57,647 nucleotides of DNA, taken from positions 1-57,647 of IMG/VR virus record IMGVR_UViG_3300021081_000002; one strand, 5' to 3'. The DNA comes from a virus. Position 1 is the first letter of the stretch. Every line of letters begins with the position of its first letter. Positions 23,790 through 30,788 of this stretch are shown here, in pieces. Made by a program: the position numbers and the translations under genes. The notes beneath the pieces are model-generated. The model was given only the letters and a program-made list of their open reading frames with translations. It had not been told where the DNA came from and searched no databases.

Positions 23790-24107
23790 GTCGCCTCTGT
23801 CTGATTCGCAAAACAACGCATTATAATAAGGAAGCGCGCCCCCGGCGCGCAACAAGATCCGGGGGAGCCGTTTCCTAGGGAAGCCTCTCGGCTTCTTCCC
23901 TGAGGTATCCGTTAGCTTCACTGAGTGAGGTAGTCCCTGAGTCGAACAGGGTCAACCTTCCAAAGTCCTCACCTAGTGCCCGTTGGTAGGCTTCCACTGC
24001 TACCAATCAGCGTACCGTAAGAGTTTCCCCCTCGGCTTAAGTATTAGGTGTCCAGGTGAGAATATACGGCATAGCCGGCGAAACTATGACATCTGAGAGG
24101 TGATACG
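23790..24107. ncRNA. Structured intergenic region, possible RNA element
   Basis: No gene in 318 bases. Contains GCGCGCC-CCC-GGCGCGC (23834-23850), a G+C hairpin near 23876-23902, a T-arm-like hairpin CCCTG-AGTCGAA-CAGGG (23935-23951) enclosed by GTGAGG/CCTCAC (23925-23930/23967-23972), and TTGGTAG/CTACCAA (23983-23989/24000-24006). A minus-strand TATAAT (23820-23825) could serve the deaminase gene. Dispersed element B follows at 24026. Confidence 0.35.
24026..24094 (+). repeat. Dispersed intergenic element, copy B
   Basis: Second copy of the element at 10717-10783, here just upstream of the gene starting at 24108. Between the conserved blocks it has an extra GC-rich palindrome-like GCATAGCCGGC. 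It could be a promoter, a repressor-type site or a small structured RNA. Confidence 0.6.
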
Positions 24108-24380
24108 ATGACACCCATGGACACCGTCAACGCCCTCTGCGACCACCCCCTGTGCCCTGCTGCGGGGACCGTGCTGACCGCCAAACCGGTTGGTGCCGAC
24201 GACTTCTCTGAGCTGTTGTGGTGCGCCCACCACTACCGGGCGCAAGAGGTGATCTTGAAGACTGCGGGGTTTGAGGTTGTCTCAAGTACAGACGACTGGA
24301 TAAACGACACCAAACGGGAGGAAAAGGATGACCACCCAGGAACTACACCAGATGTCCATCCGGACTACCGGGGACCGTAG
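24108..24380 (+). CDS. Small zinc-binding protein, DUF7455-like
   Basis: A 90-residue protein. ALCDHPLCPAAG and ELLWCAHHYRAQEVILKTAG show the paired Cys/His layout of the small actinobacterial DUF7455-type proteins. SD GAGAGGTGA. It lies right after dispersed element B. Role unknown. Confidence 0.55.
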   Translation: MTPMDTVNALCDHPLCPAAGTVLTAKPVGADDFSELLWCAHHYRAQEVILKTAGFEVVSSTDDWINDTKREEKDDHPGTTPDVHPDYRGP

Positions 24381-24531
24381 CCAGTGCTCCAGGTGCTTCG
24401 GCTTCGTTGATGACTACAGACACATCGGTCCCGACACCCTTTACGGACCGCCGGTAGAGGCGCTACACTCTGATCACGGCAACCAACACACGACTAGGAG
24501 TGGTGAAGGTGGCAGACCAGTGGGAGGGTGA
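24328..24531 (+). CDS. Hypothetical small Cys-containing protein (67 residues)
   Basis: ATG 24328 follows GGAGGAAAAGG and overlaps the previous gene by 53 bases. CSRCFGFVDDYRHIGPDTLY suggests a small metal-binding knuckle. The Gly/Arg-rich tail overlaps the next gene start. No family recognised. Confidence 0.45.
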   Translation: MTTQELHQMSIRTTGDRSQCSRCFGFVDDYRHIGPDTLYGPPVEALHSDHGNQHTTRSGEGGRPVGG

Positions 24532-24751
24532 TACCCCGAGGAAGCGCTTGAGGAAACCTCCGCCCCCACGAGCGAGAAGGCAGGTTTTGAACAGTTGCGG
24601 CTGTTATGTCTACTACTGCCGCGACTATCCCATTCCAGCCCCGAGATGCAAGGTGCTATGCGCAAATTGCGGAGAGAGTACTACGGTCCAGTCGTGGTTG
24701 GGGCTGTCCTCGGCTTCACGGCCTCCGTCCCGATTTTCTCCTTCATCCTGA
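24509..24751 (+). CDS. Hypothetical Cys-rich basic protein (80 residues)
   Basis: GTG 24509 lies 8 bases after AGGAG. Basic Pro-rich start (RKRLRKPPPPRARRQ), then CGCYVYYCRDYPIPAP and CKVLCANCG, six cysteines that could form a zinc ribbon. The tail is Ser-rich. Possibly a nucleic-acid-binding protein; this is inference. Confidence 0.4.
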   Translation: MADQWEGDTPRKRLRKPPPPRARRQVLNSCGCYVYYCRDYPIPAPRCKVLCANCGESTTVQSWLGLSSASRPPSRFSPSS

Positions 24752-24764
24752 GAGGTATAGACCA

Positions 24765-25244
24765 GTGGCAAACGACATCGCATTCGAGGAAACACTCCAC
24801 CAGATCGAAACGGGGGACATCCTCTTCAACATGGATTCCTTCTACGAGCCGGCGAGTGATCACGCCTGCCAGAGCAAGGCTTGCCTGGCTGGTCAGGCAG
24901 CTATCGCAGCGGGGCACTACGAGTCGTACGACACCGAAGACGGCAAGCGGTTTCTCCAGCCGGCGAAGGGCGGGACGTGGGCAGAGTGGGGGCGGGAAGT
25001 CCTCGGGTTGACTCGCGTCGAGGCAGAGATCCTCTTCTATCACTCGATGGAGGTCACGACCCCCGAAGAACTCCGCGAGCGGTGGATCGCAGTGACGAAA
25101 AACGGCGTCACCACCGACATGAGCACGGAGAAGGACATCGGCGAATTCTTGAAGACCTACTACACCGTCCTCGAAGAGACCGACGACCCGAATGCGGCTT
25201 ACGCCGCCGCCGTCCGGGTCGGCCAAGAGGTGGCAGTGGGGTGA
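24765..25244 (+). CDS. Hypothetical protein (159 residues)
   Basis: GTG 24765 behind GAGAGG; starts (M)ANDIAFEETLHQIETGDILF and continues ACQSKACLAGQAAIAAGHYE, then GLTRVEAEILFYHSMEVTTP. The frame to 24606 is shadow of the previous gene. GTGA overlap with the clamp-like gene suggests coupling. No family recognised. Confidence 0.5.
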   Translation: MANDIAFEETLHQIETGDILFNMDSFYEPASDHACQSKACLAGQAAIAAGHYESYDTEDGKRFLQPAKGGTWAEWGREVLGLTRVEAEILFYHSMEVTTPEELRERWIAVTKNGVTTDMSTEKDIGEFLKTYYTVLEETDDPNAAYAAAVRVGQEVAVG

Positions 25245-25882
25245 AGATAGACGCTGCTCTCCTCCACCAGACCATCTACAACACCCTGATCTTCACTCCG
25301 GGGAAGGGAGAAGCGAAGAAGACAACGACTCGGGGGGACGTCCTGCTCTCCGCTCGCAGCGACGGGATGTTTTTTATTGCGACGGAGGGGTACGTCGTCC
25401 TCTCCGAGAAATTTCCGGCGGTAAATATTGACATCCCCCCCGGTGACAGTGTAGAGTGCTGGATACGGGGGGATGAACTCCGGGAGTTTGAAAAAGCCCT
25501 CCGGGAGATCAAGGGGGAGATCAGTCTGTCGTTGCCACCGTTCGACCTCTCTATCGACGACGGCCCGACACTGAAACTCCTCCTCTCCAGTGACGCCAAG
25601 GACTACTGGGATGGCGTCCGGAAACTACTCGCTGGGAAGGGGGTCGACGGGGATGCCCTAGACGGACCATTTGCGATCGGTCCCGACCGGCTGAGCAAGT
25701 TCTCGCGGCTGAAACCTCAAGGGGAGTACCCGCTGGATCTGAAGCGCTTCGTGACCGAGTCCAGTCAGGATCTCCTCTATTGGAAGTACGGCCCGGCTGT
25801 CCGGGGGATTCTCGTACCACTCAACAGGGACATCATCCGCGAGCATTACGCAGAGACACCGGAGGTTCTGTGGAAGGGGTGA
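25241..25882 (+). CDS. Possible sliding-clamp-like protein
   Basis: A 213-residue all-beta protein from GTG 25241. Strand patterns VLLSARSDGMFFIATEGYVV and FEKALREIKGEISLSLPPFD, and a final LLYWKYGPAVRGILVPLN, echo DNA clamp subunits, where the last strand ends in a Met/Leu-Pro-Leu/Met motif. A phage with its own DnaE could use its own clamp. Length is shorter than DnaN (about 370) and closer to two-domain clamps. Tentative fold guess. Confidence 0.35.
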   Translation: MKIDAALLHQTIYNTLIFTPGKGEAKKTTTRGDVLLSARSDGMFFIATEGYVVLSEKFPAVNIDIPPGDSVECWIRGDELREFEKALREIKGEISLSLPPFDLSIDDGPTLKLLLSSDAKDYWDGVRKLLAGKGVDGDALDGPFAIGPDRLSKFSRLKPQGEYPLDLKRFVTESSQDLLYWKYGPAVRGILVPLNRDIIREHYAETPEVLWKG

Positions 25883-26076
25883 GCGTCGGATTCCTAGGCT
25901 TCTTCGTCCTCCTCGGACTGAAGCTCTCAGGGGTCATCGGGTGGTCGTGGTGGTGGGTGACCGCGCCTCTGTGGGGCGGGTTCGCACTGACACTGGCGAT
26001 TCTGGTGGTCTTCGGGACGTTGATCGCGGTGACGCGGCGAGTCTTCAGTTTGATCTGGGAAGACAACGATCGATGA
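25870..26076 (+). CDS. Two-span small membrane protein (Fragile-X-F-like)
   Basis: About 68 residues from GTG 25870 (SD GGAGG) or 65 from GTG 25879. SVGFLGFFVLLGLKLSGVIG and WWWVTAPLWGGFALTLAILV form two membrane spans, with the WSWWWV motif of small proteins annotated as transmembrane Fragile-X-F. Role unknown. Couples to the SLOG gene by an ATGA overlap. Confidence 0.55.
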   Translation: MEGVSVGFLGFFVLLGLKLSGVIGWSWWWVTAPLWGGFALTLAILVVFGTLIAVTRRVFSLIWEDNDR

Positions 26077-26483
26077 GAGTAGCCATTGTAGGGTCGTCGT
26101 ATCTCTCGGAGGAACAACTCCGGGAGGTACGGCATCTCTGTGAGCTGATCTTATTCACGGAGTGCGATGAGCAGGTAGGGGACGTCGAAGTCGTCTCAGG
26201 TGGGGCGCCTGGCGTCGACACCATAGCGGCCGAGGTGGCGAAAGACGTCGGTCTCGACTCTATGACCTTCCGACCGGAGGTCTTCCAGTGGGAGGACCTA
26301 TACGAACAGAAGTTCGGAGGCTTGGTGAGGCGCCGAGGTTTTCGGAGTCGGAACTTGCAAATAGCTGAATACTGTGATACGCTGTACTGTGTGAGGTCGA
26401 CAGAGAGTCAGACATACGGCAGCGGTTGGACCGCTGACAGGACCGAGGAGCTTGGGAAGCGTGTCTACCGGTACTTTGTCTAG
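26073..26483 (+). CDS. SLOG-family nucleotide-binding protein
   Basis: A 136-residue protein. MRVAIVGSSYLSEEQ starts a Rossmann-like fold and VVSGGAPGVDTIAAEVAKD is the hallmark SGGAxGVD loop of SLOG proteins, which bind nucleotides or nucleotide-derived signals. Phage members are small single-domain proteins like this. The neighbouring phosphoribosyltransferase suggests nucleotide metabolism or signalling. ATGA overlap with the previous gene. Confidence 0.7.
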   Translation: MRVAIVGSSYLSEEQLREVRHLCELILFTECDEQVGDVEVVSGGAPGVDTIAAEVAKDVGLDSMTFRPEVFQWEDLYEQKFGGLVRRRGFRSRNLQIAEYCDTLYCVRSTESQTYGSGWTADRTEELGKRVYRYFV

Positions 26484-26958
26484 GGTCCTAGACAACGCCC
26501 AGAACAGCTACTTCTCAGAGGCGTTCAGGCCCCCGATGGGGCTGAAGCGGAGAGCTAAAAGAGACTTAGAGGAGGTAGATTTCGATACGTTTGTAGTCAC
26601 TGGTATCTCCGGGGCGCTGGTGGTGGCCGAGCTAGCCCACCACCTCCATAAGAATTTCGCTGTGGTGAGGAAGACTCAGACTGAGTCTTCCCATGCCAGT
26701 CGGAAGATAGAGGGATGTCTCGGATCTCGCTGGATTTTTCTGGATGATTTCATCTCTTCCGGGGCAACACTACAGAGAGTAATCAACGAGGTCGAGGACT
26801 TCGTTACAGACAGTAACCGTTGGAGGACCGACTACGAGACCCCACTATTCGAATCTCATATAGTGGGAACATACACCTACCAGAGGCAGAACAACAATGG
26901 GTGCGGGTTCAGGAAGATCTCAGATTACTCCAACTACATCCTCGACCGAAGCGTGTGA
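26461..26958 (+). CDS. Phosphoribosyltransferase-like protein
   Basis: A 165-residue protein. VVTGISGALVVAELAHHL and the PRPP-loop-like RWIFLDDFISSGATLQRVI match type I PRTases (acidic pair followed by S/T-G). It starts GTG 26461, 10 bases after GAGGAG. It may recycle a base or act in nucleotide sensing with the SLOG protein. Substrate unknown. Confidence 0.65.
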   Translation: MSTGTLSRVLDNAQNSYFSEAFRPPMGLKRRAKRDLEEVDFDTFVVTGISGALVVAELAHHLHKNFAVVRKTQTESSHASRKIEGCLGSRWIFLDDFISSGATLQRVINEVEDFVTDSNRWRTDYETPLFESHIVGTYTYQRQNNNGCGFRKISDYSNYILDRSV

Positions 26959-27157
26959 CTACTGCCTCGGCAGTCTCGTATACATCCACTGCTACGGCCG
27001 GGAGGGTGCGAACGGGTGTCACGAGTCCTTCGGTGACATCGAGGCCGCGCTACGCCACCAGGCGAAGACTGGCGGCTGCCACTTCCCGGGGAACCCGAAG
27101 CTACAGATGGTATTTGATGGATTGTGTTGGAGAATCAAACCAGAGAGGGACAGATGA
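26897..27157 (+). CDS. Small zinc-ribbon-like protein (86 residues)
   Basis: CDYCLGSLVYIHCYGREG, then NGCHESFGDIEAALRHQAKT and GGCH give paired Cys/His sites. ATG 26897 follows AGAGGCAG and overlaps the PRTase gene by 62 bases, so the start could be later. It ends in an ATGA overlap with the next small gene. Role unknown. Confidence 0.45.
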   Translation: MGAGSGRSQITPTTSSTEACDYCLGSLVYIHCYGREGANGCHESFGDIEAALRHQAKTGGCHFPGNPKLQMVFDGLCWRIKPERDR

Positions 27158-27294
27158 ACGAGACGTTCTGGAGCAAGGTGAAGCGGGTATGGAACCGGTG
27201 GTGGAAGAGCCGGCCTGTAGGTGGGACGATCCCTGTCCCACCTGTGAAGCCTCCGGTGGTGAAGCCTCCGGTGACTGGTGGATGTGGTTTGTAA
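27154..27294 (+). CDS. 46-residue Trp/Pro-rich peptide
   Basis: ATG 27154 overlaps the previous stop, SD GAGAGGGA. MNETFWSKVKRVWNRWWKSR is an amphipathic Trp-rich helix, followed by a repeated PPVVKPPV. Too short for a track cut-off but well placed. Function unknown. Confidence 0.45.
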   Translation: MNETFWSKVKRVWNRWWKSRPVGGTIPVPPVKPPVVKPPVTGGCGL

Positions 27295-27344
27295 TAGGTG
27301 CGATGGCTATCGTCTTAGTACACGTTCTCACCCGGAGGGGGTAA
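27282..27344 (+). CDS. 20-residue membrane micropeptide A
   Basis: MWFVIGAMAIVLVHVLTRRG, a single hydrophobic helix with a basic end. It closely resembles the next peptide, suggesting tandem duplication. The SD is weak and the start lies inside the previous gene. Confidence 0.35.
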   Translation: MWFVIGAMAIVLVHVLTRRG

Positions 27345-27349
27345 GATAG

Positions 27350-27421
27350 ATGCATTGGTGGATGTGGCTGTTAGTAGCAGTGGCAGCAGTGTGGTTAGTC
27401 CAAGTCCTGATCCGTCGCTAA
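27350..27421 (+). CDS. 23-residue membrane micropeptide B
   Basis: ATG 27350 lies 9 bases after GGAGGGGG, a very strong SD. MHWWMWLLVAVAAVWLVQVL then IRR is a single span with a basic end, aligned with micropeptide A (MW, LV.VL, RR). Supported as a real tiny gene by its SD and paralogue. Confidence 0.5.
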   Translation: MHWWMWLLVAVAAVWLVQVLIRR

Positions 27422-27457
27422 AAATTTTTCAGCTTCGAAATCTAGGGAGGCGAATAG

Positions 27458-28306
27458 TTGGGTAAATACAGCCGGAGCGTCAGCCAACTGAAGAGTGTGA
27501 CGCGGTGCGGCGAAGCCTTCCGACTGGAACGACTCTCCTTCCCGAAAACACCCCGCCGGCCGGCTGCCTGGACGGTGCTCGGGATCGCGCTGCACGAGGT
27601 GTTCCCTGAGTGGGAGATCGGGGATCGGAAGGACGATCCGGTGCAGATGTTCGACGTCGCCTTCGATAAGATTCTAGCCGAGGAACAACAGCGCCAACCA
27701 GATCAGGAGATGTGGCAGAAGGCTCCGAATGCCAAGACCGTCGACAACGACATCAAAAACTACAAAAAACGGGGGATGACTAAGGACGTCCCGCTGTACC
27801 AGCAACGGTGTGTGGAAGCAGAGTGGGAGATCCTCCACCTCCCGGACGGTGACCGCGCACTTGAGCTTGAGTTTGAGCTAGAACTAGGAGAGGTGACTGT
27901 GAAGGGGGCCCTCGACCGGGTGCTGTGGTTCCCGGGCAAGAAGATGGCTGCGATGGAGGATCTCAAATCAGGGAGTCCGGATGATGAAGTCGACACCAGG
28001 CAGTTGGGTTTGTACTCACTGGCGGCAGCTGAATGCTACGGTCTGGATATCAGTCATGGTCGCTATTGGTATACTAAGTTGGATCGACCTGGCGACTGGG
28101 TTGACCTCTCTCGCTACAGTCGTGACTACCTTACCCAGGAGTATGGTAGACTAGACGAATTGATAGATCGGAATTTGCTACTGCCTAATCCGGGGAAGCA
28201 CTGCGGTCTGTGCGGCAGCCGGCCATGGTGCAGCGAATTAGGGTGGTTGAAACCAGGAGAGGGGTTGTTCGGTCCGAATGAGGAAACTGCAACAGCCACA
28301 AACTGA
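27458..28306 (+). CDS. PD-(D/E)XK nuclease, RecB/Cas4-like
   Basis: A 282-residue protein. AAWTVLGIALHEVFPEW carries the His of motif I, VTVKGALDRVLWFPG the Asp region, AAMEDLKSGSPDDEVDTRQL the D-x-K core with the following Gln, and LYSLAAAECYG the helix after. Two Cys pairs at the end (HCGLCGSRPWCSE) suggest a Cas4-like iron-sulfur site. TTG start with a strong SD (GGGAGGCG). Likely acts in phage recombination or DNA end processing. Confidence 0.75.
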   Translation: MGKYSRSVSQLKSVTRCGEAFRLERLSFPKTPRRPAAWTVLGIALHEVFPEWEIGDRKDDPVQMFDVAFDKILAEEQQRQPDQEMWQKAPNAKTVDNDIKNYKKRGMTKDVPLYQQRCVEAEWEILHLPDGDRALELEFELELGEVTVKGALDRVLWFPGKKMAAMEDLKSGSPDDEVDTRQLGLYSLAAAECYGLDISHGRYWYTKLDRPGDWVDLSRYSRDYLTQEYGRLDELIDRNLLLPNPGKHCGLCGSRPWCSELGWLKPGEGLFGPNEETATATN

Positions 28307-28658
28307 CTACGAAAAGATGATGCTGCTGGCACTACACCGGAAGCTGTTCGGTAAGAACGACGCCAACGACGACACACTACAGACAGAGACCACCACTCCC
28401 AATCGAAAGGATAAGAGACGGCGATGGGGAAGCGCTCGAAACCGGATCAGGGCATTCAACCTCAAACATTCTACCAACCTCCCCTTGAGGCCCCGCCTGA
28501 AGCCGGTGTTGTGGATCGGTCAGCGCAAGATATTCGTGACGAGATCTACGACGACGGCTACAACCACGGATTCTCCGACGGACTCTACATCGGGGCACAG
28601 CCTGTGGTCCTTCGGCCGAAGCCGACGAAGCTCCGAGTCACCCTCAGTCGACGACTGA
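28278..28658 (+). CDS. Doubtful hypothetical protein (126 residues)
   Basis: ATG 28278 overlaps the nuclease gene end. The first 50 residues (MRKLQQPQTDYEKMMLLALH, then basic) could be real and fill the gap to 28424; the rest overlaps the next gene in another frame and is Ser/Thr/Arg-rich like a shadow. Possibly a short real gene whose end is misread. Confidence 0.25.
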   Translation: MRKLQQPQTDYEKMMLLALHRKLFGKNDANDDTLQTETTTPNRKDKRRRWGSARNRIRAFNLKHSTNLPLRPRLKPVLWIGQRKIFVTRSTTTATTTDSPTDSTSGHSLWSFGRSRRSSESPSVDD

Positions 28659-28873
28659 CGTGGTCAGAGCGGGAGGCATTCCGGGAGGCTATCGACGGGG
28701 TATACGACAGTCATCGGTTCAACACCAACAACTCAGCGGTGGTGTACGTCTCTGCCTCGGGCGGCATGGACTCACGGGAGTTGGCATGGGAGCTACATGA
28801 TTGGTTCGCGACGGAGTTGTTCAACGTCCATATTCATAGCGTCAAGACCATCTATCCGGAGGTAGTAGTATGA
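28424..28873 (+). CDS. Hypothetical protein (149 residues)
   Basis: ATG 28424 after AAGGATAAGAG. GIQPQTFYQPPLEAPP, then YDDGYNHGFSDGLYIG and VTLSRRLTWSEREAFREAID. The Gly/His/Asp-rich motif YNHGFSDG is distinctive but not assigned. ATGA overlap with the next gene places it in the nuclease-helicase operon. Confidence 0.5.
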   Translation: MGKRSKPDQGIQPQTFYQPPLEAPPEAGVVDRSAQDIRDEIYDDGYNHGFSDGLYIGAQPVVLRPKPTKLRVTLSRRLTWSEREAFREAIDGVYDSHRFNTNNSAVVYVSASGGMDSRELAWELHDWFATELFNVHIHSVKTIYPEVVV

Positions 28874-29256
28874 CAGAAGAGTTAACTAGCACTGCGGGCT
28901 ACAACAAACTCCAGATCTCGGGCGACCTCAATGGCGATCTCTACTGTATCAGAGCTGACACTGTTCAAGAATTGAACGAAATTTTTGAGGGGCTTGCTTC
29001 TTCTGGGGAAGATCTCGTCAAAAACCTCAGTACGTTTAAGCAGGTGGCGATTGCGAAGGGTGTGTTCACGAAGCCTGCGCCGAAGGCACAAGAGCGGAAG
29101 GCAGACACGCCGCCTCCGGGTGGGGATGGGGTGCCGAGGTGCAAGCATGGTCCTCGCAATGATGCTGGTGACCCCGCCGAAACAGGTTACAAGCACAGGT
29201 ACTACTGCACGCTGAAGACATCGAACTGGAAAGAAAAATGTCCTCCAGTCGACTAG
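28870..29256 (+). CDS. Hypothetical protein with C-terminal Cys/His site (128 residues)
   Basis: SD GGAGG, ATG 28870. N-terminal alpha/beta half (LQISGDLNGDLYCIRADTVQ), a Lys/Pro-rich linker, then PRCKHGPRNDAGDPAETGYK and YYCTLK plus EKCPPVD, a likely zinc knob. Position between a nuclease and a helicase suggests DNA metabolism; nothing more is seen. Confidence 0.5.
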   Translation: MTEELTSTAGYNKLQISGDLNGDLYCIRADTVQELNEIFEGLASSGEDLVKNLSTFKQVAIAKGVFTKPAPKAQERKADTPPPGGDGVPRCKHGPRNDAGDPAETGYKHRYYCTLKTSNWKEKCPPVD

Positions 29257-29262
29257 GAGAGG

Positions 29263-30075
29263 GTGAGTATCTCGCAGACGCTTGGACTCAGCTTGAGAAC
29301 AAAAGGCGATGAGGGTCTCCCACTCCCGAGTGTGTTCCACCAACTCTTCGTCCTAGGGGCGAAGCCAAGGATGGGGCAACTGACCCTTATCGCCGCCGCA
29401 CCTGGCGGGGGGAAGTCTGCGATTGCGACGTTCATGGCGCTGGTGATGCGTTGGGGCGACGGACACGCCGTCCCGACGCTGTACTTCTCGGCTGACTCAG
29501 ACCGGATGACGTTCGGGATGAGAGCGATGGCTGGGGCTCTGAATATCGTGATGGATGACGCCGAGGAAATTCTGCTGGCGCGGGAACCTGATGGACTGAT
29601 AGCATTAGATGAGTCGACCAAACATATGTGGGTGAACTTCGATAGCTCACCAACCCCGAAGGACATCGACGACGAAACAGAAGCGTTCGCTTACGTCTAC
29701 GGCAGCTATCCGCAGTTGATTGTGGTCGACAACCTGATGGATGTCTCGACGGGAGGGTTGAACGAGCGTGACGCCCACGATGCTGTACTTGATTTCTGTA
29801 AGCGACTTGCCCGTAGAACTAGCGCAGCAGTGGTGGTATTGTGTCATGTTACCGGTGAATATACAGATGGGAAAAAGATCATCCCACGGTCAGGTCTTAT
29901 CAACAAAATTGACAAGCGGCCGAGGCTTATACTCACACTGCACCAAGCAGATACTAACCTTCTCGGTGTTTCAGTTGTAAAAAACAGCAACGGCAGAGCT
30001 GATAGCAGTGGCACGGGCGTTATCGCTTATATCCCGGTTTTGTGGGAAAAATCTTGGTTCTCCCGAGGCGTCTAG
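29263..30075 (+). CDS. DnaB-like replicative helicase (RecA-fold domain)
   Basis: A 270-residue ATPase. Walker A LIAAAPGGGKSAIATFMAL, Walker B PQLIVVDNLMDV, then RRTSAAVVVLCHVTGE (motif with sensor His) and a late KNSNGRADS arginine-finger-like region, as in the C-terminal domain of DnaB. It lacks an N-terminal primase-binding domain. GTG 29263. Expected to unwind DNA with the primase at 32515-33373. Confidence 0.8.
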   Translation: MSISQTLGLSLRTKGDEGLPLPSVFHQLFVLGAKPRMGQLTLIAAAPGGGKSAIATFMALVMRWGDGHAVPTLYFSADSDRMTFGMRAMAGALNIVMDDAEEILLAREPDGLIALDESTKHMWVNFDSSPTPKDIDDETEAFAYVYGSYPQLIVVDNLMDVSTGGLNERDAHDAVLDFCKRLARRTSAAVVVLCHVTGEYTDGKKIIPRSGLINKIDKRPRLILTLHQADTNLLGVSVVKNSNGRADSSGTGVIAYIPVLWEKSWFSRGV

Positions 30076-30213
30076 GTGGGTGATAAGCGCCGCGAACCAT
30101 GTCCTGATTGTGGAGAGCCTAAGACGCTGGTTGCTAGCCGGTGCAAGCCATGTACGGATCTACACAGGCGCGGTTCGGATCGTATCGAGCCGGTGGAACT
30201 AGGTGGAGAATAA
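30076..30213 (+). CDS. 45-residue zinc-ribbon protein
   Basis: GTG directly after the helicase stop, SD GAGGCG. PCPDCGEPKTLVASRCKPC is a compact four-Cys ribbon. The small size and context suggest a nucleic-acid accessory protein. Its last bases carry the SD of the next gene. Confidence 0.55.
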   Translation: MGDKRREPCPDCGEPKTLVASRCKPCTDLHRRGSDRIEPVELGGE

Positions 30214-30223
30214 GGAGAATAGC

Positions 30224-30397
30224 GTGGCTGTAACTAAGAAGATAGAGTTGTCGTCGTGGGAGTATAAGGACGACGCCAACGACTTTTCCGTTGAGATTGA
30301 GACGACCTATACGGGGGAGATCTCAGCTGAGTTCATAACTGCCTTCGATAAGGCAGTCAATGAAGTACGGGCCGAGCTAAAGAGGGTGAAGAAGTGA
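30224..30397 (+). CDS. Hypothetical small protein (57 residues)
   Basis: GTG 30224 lies 7 bases after AAGGAG, so I prefer it to the GTG at 30203. (M)AVTKKIELSSWEYKDDAND, then IETTYTGEISAEFITAFDKA; a charged alpha/beta fold. GTGA overlap with the DUF6197-like gene. Role unknown. Confidence 0.5.
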   Translation: MAVTKKIELSSWEYKDDANDFSVEIETTYTGEISAEFITAFDKAVNEVRAELKRVKK

Positions 30398-30783
30398 CGA
30401 TGGATACTCCGACGCAGTTGAGTACGACATCTATCCGGGAGAACCTCTTAGTCGCAGCGGAGGTAATCTCCACTGACGGCTGGGCTCACGGATTTCTCCG
30501 AGAAAACAACGGTAGCTATTGCATCAACGGTGCTCTGTATGTCGCCAACGGTGAAGAGTTCGAAGAGATGAACGTCGAGGGGCAGAAGTACTACTGCGAC
30601 GGTAATCGGACTCAGGAGTTCTACGGTCCGGAGCGGGAGGTGCTGAAGGATTACATCACCCGGCACTACCGACAACTGACAACAACAGAACTGTGGGAGT
30701 GGAATGACTCGCTGCCGATTGATGAGGGTCAGGATGTCGTCATCTCTGTCCTTCGTGGCGCGGCGGCCGAGCTACAGGAGTGA
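30394..30783 (+). CDS. DUF6197-like protein, copy 1
   Basis: A 129-residue protein: NLLVAAEVISTDGWAHGFLR, YCINGALYVANG and LWEWNDSLPIDEGQDVVISV follow the DUF6197 pattern (helix, GW.xG, C.xGA, WND, then helix), shared with the protein at 37213-37539. Short actinobacterial/phage family of unknown function. GTG start overlaps the previous stop. Confidence 0.65.
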   Translation: MTMDTPTQLSTTSIRENLLVAAEVISTDGWAHGFLRENNGSYCINGALYVANGEEFEEMNVEGQKYYCDGNRTQEFYGPEREVLKDYITRHYRQLTTTELWEWNDSLPIDEGQDVVISVLRGAAAELQE

Positions 30784-30788
30784 TTTGG

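Noticed and set aside
24681-25226. 181-residue minus-strand frame
   Set aside because: Opposite to a gene with better start signal and coupling (24765-25244); no neighbours on that strand.
26820-27344. 174-residue frame across several small genes
   Set aside because: Crosses the zinc-ribbon and Trp/Pro peptide genes in another frame; only its last 20 codons were kept as micropeptide A.
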